This document shows, piece by piece, positions 56,759 to 64,000 of a stretch of 64,000 nucleotides of DNA. Position numbers and translations under genes: made by a program. The notes below the pieces were generated by a model. The model was given only the letters and a program-made list of their open reading frames with translations. It made no database searches and was not told the origin of the DNA. Every line of letters starts with the position of its first letter. Position 1 is the first letter of the stretch. The stretch spans positions 40,129,124 to 40,193,123 of the forward strand of contig OY757016.1 in the NCBI GenBank assembly GCA_963580285.1, written 5' to 3'. This DNA comes from Lucinisca nassula. Lineage: Eukaryota; Mollusca; Bivalvia; Lucinida; Lucinidae.

Positions 56759-57195
56759 CAGGCCTCGGTAGCTCAGTCAGAGGTACGTCTGACTGGTGAT
56801 CAGGACTTTGAGGGTTTGATACCTACCAGGATCCAGTTGTTCAAAGTCTCGTTAGCTTAATGAGCTCATTAGTGGTCAAATTGTTAACCATTCTAGCAAG
56901 TGCAATACATATCTAAAATTTTGTGATTTTCGCTGAAAAAATGTAAGCAGCTTTAGCATTTGCATTTTTTTCACCAAAAATATTAGTACTTTCATCATAT
57001 TGAATGATCCAAGTTTAGACGATAGCTAACAACGTCTTTAGTTTTGAACAAATGACCCCAGGTCAGCAACATTCTTTCAGGGAGATTGATCATAAAATGT
57101 TTCTACAGTCATTCTCTCCCTTCTGCGGATTCAAGAAGTGCAGTTGTTAGTTTCTAGTGAAAGAATGTGCACTGTACTGTTTAACCCTTTAATTA
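56759..57195 (+). repeat. SINE-2 split by MITE H
   Basis: Head 56759-56830 (caggcctcggtagctcagtc), MITE H at 56829-57062, then body 57063-57195. An uninterrupted close copy follows at 57330. Confidence 0.83.
56829..57062. mobile_element. MITE H in SINE-2
   Basis: atccagttgttcaaagtctc to gttttgaacaaatgacccca, interrupting the B-box side of SINE-2. Confidence 0.8.
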
Positions 57196-57329
57196 GGTCT
57201 AAAACTGCCCAGAAATGGCATTGTTGGGTTAACTGATGGGTTTGGTGTGACGTTTGGTAATTTGATTGGTCAAATTTGAAATTTGAAAAACAGACCAGAA
57301 TGTACTTTTAGTAATTAAGTGGAATGCCG

Positions 57330-57525
57330 GCCTCGGTAGCTCAGTCGGATGCACGTCTGACTGGTGATCAGGACTTTGCGGGTTTGATACCTACCGGGTT
57401 AGCAACATTCTTTCAGGGAGATTGATCATAAAATGTTTCTGCAGTCATTCTCTCCCTTTTGCTGATTCAAGAAGGGCAGTTGTCAGTTTCTGGCAAAAGA
57501 ATGTGCATTGTACTGTTTAACCCTA
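57330..57525 (+). repeat. SINE-2, 3'-truncated
   Basis: ccggcctcggtagctcagtc to aatgtgcattgtactgttta; tail replaced by sequence shared with the 57195 copy. Confidence 0.83.
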
Positions 57526-57727
57526 TAATTAGGTCTAAAACTGCCCAGAAATGGCATTGTTGGGTTAACTGATGGGTTTGGTGTGACGTTTGGTAATTTG
57601 ATTGGTCAGCAATGGTTGTAGCTAAATTAATTCATTCAGCAGGATAAGGGTAAGACAGGGATTCACGTGGCATCTTTTCCGCAATTTTTGCAAGGGAGAC
57701 AACTTTTGGGACTTCCTCTTTGCTTTC

Positions 57728-57904
57728 CCTAAATCTCAACCCTCTGAAAAAGAGGTCAACTTGTTAAAGAAAGAATTTACTCCTCAGGAGCAAATTCCTT
57801 CCTTGAAGAGTAGACTTGTAGTGATAAGGGAGACAAAAAAGATGGTTGAAGGATTTGACTCCCCCGAAGACGTGACCATACCTCTTAATAGAGGGGTTCC
57901 TTAG
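57728..57904 (+). pseudogene. Possible decayed coiled-coil exon in ERC intron
   Basis: A short open frame from 57728 to the stop at 57902 reads PKSQPSEKEVNLLKKEFTPQ and onward, recalling exon a around VPKQEHESLKKEFTDQ. Flanking splice sites are not convincing (no clear polypyrimidine-AG directly before it, donor unclear). It could be a degenerate duplicate exon of the ERC gene or chance similarity of charged residues. Confidence 0.25.
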
Positions 57905-57922
57905 CTGCTAATAGAATCATGG

Positions 57923-58031
57923 GATGTGATGTCATTTTGTCTCGGTCTGGTAAAAGTTTTGCAAAATCAGAAACCTCATCTCCAAAATGTCCTAAATAGT
58001 TTTGTCGAGGAGGTAACAAACAAACAAACAA
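57923..58031 (+). repeat. SINE-1 3' fragment, diverged
   Basis: gatgtcattttgtctcggtc to aacaaacaaacaaacaag. Confidence 0.65.
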
Positions 58032-58261
58032 GTGCACAATGTGCTTAGACATTATATTCTAGTCATACAAAAGAACCTACTAGTATTATTAAGCCCATGC
58101 TCAGGTACAACCATATTGTGGAAATGTCTGGTTGAAGCAAACATGTCCAAATCTGGCATAAGTAGTATGTATATTAAAGCAAAATACTTCATAAATAAAC
58201 ATGTCAGCAATTTATCCCTCCTTGTCACAAAAACATGATTATACATTTGCAAAAGCGATTT

Positions 58262-58580
58262 TTATATGCCCGTTTTGAAAAAAAAAAATGGTTGTATTAT
58301 GTTATGGGGTTGGCGGCCGTATGTTCGTCTGTCCATCTGTCTGTAAACTTTTTCCTTTCTGGATAACTCATCCTACAGTTTTCATCGGGTCAAGCTGAAA
58401 CTTTGAAGATAGTAAGACTATGATGTGGAGATGTACATAAAGTTTAAAGTTTCAAGGTTTAACTGTCCACCAAATATTTTACGAGTTTATGCCCCTTTGA
58501 AAATTTCTGGTAACATTTGATTCTGGCTAACTCCCCTTACAATTGACATTCAACCAAGCTGAAACTACATGTAGAGTATT
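58262..58580. mobile_element. Pearl-like fragment P10
   Basis: tatatgcccgttttgaaaaa, a TCTGTCCATCTGTC run and one core-like unit resembling the other pearls (..gggtcaagctgaaactttgaag..). No 3' end was seen; a palindromic Ccgcaa-rich segment follows at 58580. Confidence 0.5.
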
Positions 58581-58913
58581 GGAACGCTTTTCCGCAATTT
58601 ATTGCGGAAAACAGCACGTGAAGCTCTGCAAACTGTGGAAAAGGAGCTGAGAATTCTCCGCATCACATCTTTTTCATTTGTTTTCCGCATGATGCGTAAA
58701 TATTGTTCCAATACTCCGCAAGAGATTTTCCGCAATAAACATGCAGAAAATGGAGGCTTTTGGGGAAATTTGAGGTACAGGTAATTATGGAAAATAAGGA
58801 CCTGCTCTTAAAGGCAAGAAAGTGCTCCTCAGGAGGGACACAATTCACCACAACACAAACAGGTGGTCCCAAAAACTTGTCTCCTTTATAAAATTGACAG
58901 AAAATCTGGCAGG

Positions 58914-59128
58914 CTAACCCATAACCTGCTGTTCACAACAACCTGTATTTTTGCAAACAGCATAGATCCAGATCAGATGGCTTCTGAAGAAGCCATCTGA
59001 TCAGGATCTACACTGTTTAACATTTAGTTTGTGAATTTGTAAGAATGAATAACATCAAGTAATCTGATTGGTTCAGAAGTCAGAAATGGGTGTGGTCAAG
59101 TTAATTTTTTCAGCAGAATAAGAATTAA
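58914..59128. mobile_element. MITE TTAA-1
   Basis: taacccataacctgctgttc to cagcagaataagaattaag; core at 58957-59021. Confidence 0.83.
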
Positions 59129-59330
59129 GCCGTTCCCATTCATACCCGCCACCTTTTCCTGTCAGATTCTAGCCACGCCTTCTAGCTTTAATGGGTCAAA
59201 CCTCTAATCCCCAATTCTAGGATTAAGCTAGATTCAGACCAGCCACTGATTGCCAATAATTATATGCACTTTTCTGATACAAATCTCTTTGTCTATGTGT
59301 CATTACAATTATTTATGTATTTATTTTTAG

Positions 59331-59498
59331 ATCGAGACATGTAAGACCGAGCTGACGAACAAAGACAATGAGATTACGGGTCTGAAGTTGAAGGCGGAGA
59401 CTTTACAGAATCAGCAGTCCGAACACCAACATTACATCAACGTTCTCAAAGATCAAATAGCGGCCAAAGAACAACAGTCATCTATGTTCCAAGCTGAT
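59331..59498 (+). CDS. ERC: ERC/ELKS exon d (56 aa, internal exon)
   Basis: Phase-0 exon of 168 bp with acceptor ttatttttag and donor gtgagt. Peptide begins IETCKTELTNKDNEITGLK and includes HYINVLKDQIAAKEQQS, aligning with the ERC segment 'QHIEVLKESLTAKEQRA' as remembered. It is coiled coil throughout. The exon end and donor (CTGATGTGAGTA, 59494-59505) are repeated at 59684-59695 as the target-site duplication of a SINE, so a second copy of the 5' splice site lies 190 bp downstream. Exon e has the same length (168 bp, 56 codons). Confidence 0.9.
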
Positions 59499-59508
59499 GT
59501 GAGTATTG

Positions 59509-59683
59509 TTTGTTTGTTTCTATTGGAGTTTAACTGCCCAGTCAACACTATTTTAGGTAATTTTTGAACCGGTCAGTTTACCTATCCACACTATTCCTGG
59601 GCATGCTTATACGTAAGCGGTAAACCAGTATATTGCACATTCTTTCGCCAGAAACTGACAACTGCCCTTCTTGAATCAATGAA
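59509..59683 (-). repeat. SINE-2, 5'-truncated, on an exon border
   Basis: Tail at 59509 (tttgtttctattggagttta), truncated in the middle region (cttcttgaatcaatga). Flanked by CTGATGTGAGTA, which is the exon d end plus donor. Confidence 0.88.
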
Positions 59684-59825
59684 CTGATGTGAGTAATGAC
59701 CTTTAGGTCACAAGTAAGGCTGACACGATTAATCGTATAATCGATCTATAAAATCCACAAAAATGATTATCATTTCTGATTTGCTTTTAATTACTTGATA
59801 GGTACAGTTTACTACCCAAAGTTAT

Positions 59826-59945
59826 GCCTAAAATAGCTGGATGAGTGGCAAACAGTGCAGAACCTGATGAGACGCCGCATTCTGCGGCGTCTCATCTGGG
59901 TCTACACTGTTTGCTCAGGCCTATCTGTTCTAATATACATATGGT
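59826..59945. mobile_element. MITE F fragment in last intron
   Basis: aatagctggatgagtggcaa with a perfect core gacgccgcattctgcggcgt at 59849-59912. Confidence 0.75.
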
Positions 59946-60121
59946 AAAGTGCAACATATGGTAAGAGTCACGCTCAGATAGAAAGCCAGACAGGTAAATT
60001 ATAACAAAAACCTTAGCGATTACTAATCGATTATTGATCGCAATGACAAGGCTGATAATCGATTATCTTTTCAGATCCGATTTGCCCGCCCTAGTCACAA
60101 GGGTCATCTTTGGAATGCACT

Positions 60122-60352
60122 GGAATGGTAACTGCCTTAGAAGCTTAGTCAGATGCATGTCTGACTCGTGGTCAGGAGGTGATGGGTTCGATTTCTTAGA
60201 GATTGATCATGAATTCTTGTCTACGATCATTCCCTCTCTTCAGCTGATTCAAGAAGGGCAGTTGTTTGTTTCTGGCAAAAGAATGTGCACTGAATGCTTA
60301 AATGCATATATATAAGCCTGTCCAGGAAAAGTGTTTTTATGTAAAATGATTG
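60122..60352 (+). repeat. SINE-2, diverged
   Basis: ggtaactgccttagaagctt to gtaaaatgattgaactgctc; the A-rich tail is replaced by a half hairpin element. Confidence 0.72.
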
Positions 60353-60520
60353 AACTGCTCAATGAGGCAGTTCTAACGAGCACCCTCAACCTTTGTATGG
60401 AGCAAAAATAAAAAAACTATAACAAATTTTAATTAGAAAAATGTCAATTTTTGAGGTTATATGAAATAATGCACTATGTCTCACGGATATATCGTGATGC
60501 CCTTTTTTGCACCATTTCAG

Positions 60521-60688
60521 ATAGAAGATTTACGAGAGAGGTTAAAAGAAAAAGATACTGTGATAGATAAGAAATCCCAGAATTCTCAGACGTTAGCAGT
60601 GGAGAAGAGAAAGTTAGAGTTAGAAATAACAGAATTGAAGGACAACATTGATATAAAGGAACGGAAAATTAGTGTATTACAGAGAAAG
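60521..60688 (+). CDS. ERC: ERC/ELKS exon e (56 aa, internal exon)
   Basis: Phase-0 exon of 168 bp, acceptor ccatttcag, donor gtatga. Peptide begins IEDLRERLKEKDTVIDKK and ends DIKERKISVLQRK, matching ERC 'DVKERKVNVLQKK' from memory. Together the five exons give 322 residues of uninterrupted coiled coil. The next expected segment (equivalent to IENLQEQLRDKEKQ) was not found before the window end, so the gene continues past 64000. Confidence 0.9.
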
Positions 60689-60964
60689 GTATGAGATAGT
60701 TGGCCCTGAATATATGTACACTGTGCTCATCTCAGTGGAGCATGAACTTTGTACTGCTCAAAAGTATTGACTTACCAACATGTAAGGGACTGTAAACATC
60801 CATTGAGGACGAGGAAAAATTTTGTCTAGTGCCTAGGAAATTATCCATTGGTCATGCAGGGTGATTAAATTTTGGAGAATTTTCTGCCTTGGCAAGCAAG
60901 AGCAACATAAGATCACTTTCTTGTGTTTCGGTTAGTGTTGTCGTCACTATCATGGCAGGATTTT

Positions 60965-61596
60965 ATTACGCCCCCGCCATTCGAAGAATGGTGGAAGGGC
61001 ATATAGCGTTGCCCCTGTCCGTCCGTTGGTTCGTCCGTCCGTTCATTGTCCGTCAGTCTGAAACTTAAACGCAGTCAATAACTTTTTTATTTATGGATGG
61101 ATTTTGAAATTTTCTTATAGAATTAATAAACATCATGAGAGGATGTGTCACGTGCAAAACCCAGGTCCGTACCTCCAAGGTCAAGGTCATACTTAGAGGT
61201 CAAAGGTCAAAAAAAGGGTCTGAAACTTAAACGCAGTTGATAACTTTCTTCTTTCTGAATGGATTTTGAAATTACTCTGTGAAAATGTTAACTATCATGA
61301 GACGATGTGTTACATGCAAAACCCAGGTCTGAACCTCCAAGGTCAAGGTCATACTTGGAAGGCAAAGGTCAAAAAATGGGTCCGAAACTTAAACGCAGTC
61401 AATAACTTTCTTATTTCTGCATGGAGTTTGAAATTACTTTGTAGAAATGGTAACCATTATGAGACGATGTGTCACGTGCAAAACCCAGGTCCGTACCTCG
61501 AAGGTCAAGGTCATACTTAGAGGTCAAAGGTCAAAAAATGGGTCCAAAACTTAAACGCAGTCAATAACTTTCTTATTTCTGGATGGATTTTGAAAG
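60965..61596. mobile_element. Pearl P4, copy 2, 3'-truncated
   Basis: Starts cgcccccgccattcgaagaa and a CGTCCG run, then about 3.5 units with marker aaacttaaacgcagtcaata (61063, 61227, 61387, 61550). It stops inside a unit at 61596 without the P4 3' end. Confidence 0.8.
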
Positions 61597-62422
61597 GAGC
61601 AGTCTCTATAAGGCTGTATTCATGGCCACAACCGATTTGCTTTAAACTTTGTAGCCTCAAAGTGGTACATATTGACTGTCTAATGGTGAATTTTTAGACT
61701 CTTTGATCCAATGGTTTTTGCTGTATACACTATTAAAGTGGGTGGGGTAATGTCACCCCATCAAGGGTATACCAACAAAAATGCTATTACTTTTGTTCAA
61801 AGTGCGTGACTGGAGGCGATGTTTGCCATATGCTTACTACCCTTTTAGGCATAACAGCCGGTGATAACAGTCTTATTAATATCAAACAAGACAAGAGTTA
61901 ATACGCGCTTGTAAGTTGTACCCAAATATTAGTAATTTTTATTCCCCAACTTTACGAAAAACCACAACACCTTTACAGTTTTCAACTTATTTCAAAGATC
62001 TTTCATAAATATAATGTTGATGTAATAGTCATTCTAGGTATATGTCAGAATTATTGTTAGTTCATAAAACTTAAAGAGTTACCTGCCCCTGAAATTGGAT
62101 TTACCCATTTTTTAAATCAGAGTGCATTTATCCGTTTGGCGTACTCACAACTTCATTTGAAAGTGAATAAACCGATCCCATGCAAGTATTATTAAATAGA
62201 TGTGGACAAGGAAGTCATTTGATTTAATTGTGCATGCTAGTATTACCTTTTTTTTTTTTTTTTTTTTGGTTATTTATGAATTCTTAATGACCAGGTGCAA
62301 ATGGAACATTTGTCAACTGTCAAACAATTTTGACCATCAAAGCAGGCTTTGGTCATGTTGTGGAACCTCATTTTAGACTGATACTGTGCTTAAATATAAG
62401 ACCGTATTGTCTCACGACATGT
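61597..62422. other. No gene seen
   Basis: Sequence between P4 and the transposase pair, with a poly-T run at 62250-62270. The next ERC exon was not recognised here. Confidence 0.55.
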
Positions 62423-63405
62423 TTAAGAATTTGTTAATTTACTGATCTTCCTCTGAATCGTTAGATGTACTCCATGTGTCAACAGCAGCATCATAAACAA
62501 AATCAATATGTGCCCATGTTGGTTTTGCTTCACTATTTTTTGTTTTGTTCCGGTAATATCCCAAATACCAGAGAACAGAAGCCACATGTGCGCAACATCC
62601 CACGGTACGAGCTCCACTTCTGCACCCACAATACATCCAGTGATTGGGTTCAGTCCTTGTGTATATTCAACCCACATGTTATATGTTTTATTAGATGTGT
62701 GGCGAGAACGTATCTGTGCTTTGAGAACACCATCTTCTTCTTTGTGTGCCATTATCTCATATGATCCATTGTCGCCAAAATGTTCATCTGTGTAGGATTT
62801 GGCTTGTTTCAGCTGGTAAATACCCATTGTCAAATCCCTGAGTTCATCCTCAGTCATCTCTGGGAAATTCTCAAGTTTCTCATCATCGATCTTATTCCAA
62901 ATAACCCTTTTGTTATCCCAGCCATTTTTTACAACCTTATCCTGCAGCTTATTTGGAGTTTTTGCTAGGGCCATCATTCTTCTAGCAATTACTTTGTCTG
63001 AATCTTTGCTTATTACCAAAGGTGGTCTAAATGCATTGCACAATGAGCAAACAATCCTTACATAGTCGCCAACATATGGTATTTGACTATTGGGCATTGT
63101 GTTGCTAAGGGCTTTCCACTTTTTAATTCATCCATCAGCTGATTCGACAACCCATCTCACCTTTGTAACTAGCCTTGACTCATTCGCCTCTTCAGTCGTA
63201 TGTTACTTCTGAGATTTGTTTAGGAAGTGAGGCATATGAGAATTGATTCCAAAATCTTTTAGTATATCTATAGCATCCCTGAAGCCGCGGTCTACAACGA
63301 GTACATCATCTTCTTCAAACCAGTCAGTAATATTTTCTGCATTAGTCTTTATCATGTGTTCGGTAATCTTAGCAACTGTGTTTTACCCGTCTGCAAGATA
63401 TGGTC
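62423..63405 (-). pseudogene. DDE transposase with SWIM finger, broken copy (minus)
   Basis: Reading leftward from 63405: a DDE_Tnp_4-like core with VLVVDRGFRD (second Asp) and RWVVESADG (Glu), then NTMPNSQIPYVGDYVR. This is followed by a long open frame (224 codons from 63097) with an acidic middle. Near 62640 one base is missing; the next frame reads YCGCRSGARTVGCCAHVASVL, a CxC..CxH SWIM zinc finger, ending SNDSEEDQ and a stop at 62441. Stops also occur in SQK*HTTEE and ADG*IKK. The part with the first Asp is absent. The family resembles invertebrate DDE-superfamily endonuclease proteins, possibly PIF/Harbinger-related; class uncertain. Confidence 0.75.
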
Positions 63406-63976
63406 ATTTCGGATAAGATCTTATTCCGTACATAAAGGACAGCCTTTGCTGAAACCTATGATGCTTGTGGCCACTGATGGTTACATTTTGACTGTGATGG
63501 GACCATATCTTGCAGATGGGAAAAACACAGATGCTAAGATTACCGAACACATGTTAAAGACTAATGCAGAAAATATTACTGACTGATTTGAAGAAGGTGA
63601 TGTACTCGTTGTAGACCGCAGCTTCGGAAATTCTATAGATATATTAAAGGATTTTGGAATCAATTCTCATATGCCTCACTTCCTAAACAAATCTCAGAAG
63701 CAACATACGACTGAAGAGGCGAATGAGTCAAGGCTAGTTACGAAGGTGAGATGGGTTGTCGAATCAGCTAATGGGAGAATTAAAAAGTGGAAAGCCCTTA
63801 GCAACACAATGCCCAGTAGTCAAATACCATATGTTGGCGACTATGTAAGGAATGTTTGCTCATTGTGCAATGCATTTAGACCACTTTTTGTAACAAGCAA
63901 AGATTCAGACAAAGAAATTGCTAGAAGAATGATGGCCCTAGCAAAAACTCCAAATAAGCTGCAGGATAAGGTTGTA
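63406..63976 (+). pseudogene. DDE transposase, inverted partner copy (plus)
   Basis: The plus-strand copy contains the first catalytic Asp (MMLVATDGYILTVMGPYLADG, Asp codon near 63476), VLVVDRSFGN (second Asp) and VRWVVESANGR (Glu), then SQIPYVGDYVRNVCSLCNAF. A TGA at 63584 replaces Trp (ITD*FEEGD). From 63501 on it is a near-copy, in inverted orientation, of 62930-63405. It is cut off at 63976 by another repeat whose start (aacaagagggccacgatggc) runs off the window. Confidence 0.75.
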
Positions 63977-64000
63977 AACAAGAGGGCCACGATGGCCCTG
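63977..64000. mobile_element. Start of a second P9-type element (reverse), cut by window
   Basis: The last bases (acaagagggccacgatggcc) are the reverse complement of the P9 3' hairpin end, so an inverted P9 copy probably begins here and interrupts the DDE transposase copy. Confidence 0.55.

Larger units (their letters stand above)
56727..57607. repeat. Tandem duplication, one unit carrying MITE H
   Basis: gaccagaatgtacttttagt starts at 56728 and 57292. Both units include SINE-2 and end in the same gatgggtttggtgtgacgtt then tggtaatttgattggtca. Unit 1 is about 234 bp longer because of MITE H. Confidence 0.88.

Overview
This window is animal nuclear DNA, most likely from a bivalve mollusc. It has spliced exons with GT..AG borders, very dense interspersed repeats, several tRNA-derived SINE families, and at least nine families of tandem-core elements carrying CGTC-type tetranucleotide runs. 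That architecture is the one described for bivalve 'pearl' (Helitron-like) elements. No bacterial gene layout is present, and the species cannot be fixed from the sequence.

Only one host gene is recognisable: five plus-strand coding exons between 31751 and 60688, all phase 0, coding 129+33+48+56+56 residues of continuous coiled coil. Joined in order they follow the ELKS/RAB6-interacting/CAST (ERC, fly Bruchpilot) active-zone scaffold. The exons lie in the central coiled-coil part of the protein, so the gene must continue beyond both window edges. Its introns (11.5, 3.9, 11.5 and 1.0 kb) consist mostly of transposons, several within a few bases of splice sites.

Layout: 0-6 kb, pearl array P1 then mostly featureless AT-rich DNA. 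6.4-11.2 kb, pearl arrays P2 and P3. 11-20 kb, SINEs, MITEs and P4 carrying a hAT-like insert. 20.7-24 kb, a second P1 array split by a SINE and a 1.9 kb hAT-like element. 24.3-28.5 kb, P5 and P6. 29-31.7 kb, a P2-like array with nested elements. 31.75-32.1 kb, ERC exon a. 32-43 kb, intron with nested SINEs and MITEs, a long fold-back, P1 and P8 arrays and a broken Tc1 transposase. 43.2-43.8 kb, decayed exon copies followed by ERC exon b. 46.1-46.8 kb, a composite microsatellite. 47.7 kb, exon c. 48-50 kb, stacked MITEs and SINEs. 50.8-55.4 kb, pearl P9 hosting a 5'-truncated LINE with an 826-codon ORF. 55.8-61.6 kb, MITEs, SINEs and exons d and e. 62.4-64 kb, an inverted pair of broken DDE-transposase copies.

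The most notable signal is a palindromic core of about 65 bp (arms containing AAACAGTGTAGA and GATCAGA) present at least 25 times inside MITEs whose terminal repeats differ, so the core appears to move between families or to be under common constraint. Other strong points are a SINE whose target-site duplication copied an ERC splice donor, a filled/empty TTAA site pair for one MITE, a pearl element inserted cleanly between A and T of a SINE with a CTAG end, and a LINE ORF that stays open although an in-frame deletion removed its polymerase catalytic motif.

Repeat labels (SINE-1 to SINE-5, P1 to P10, MITE letters, TTAA families) are local names used only here. Similarities to known proteins are judged from memory of the families, with no database search.
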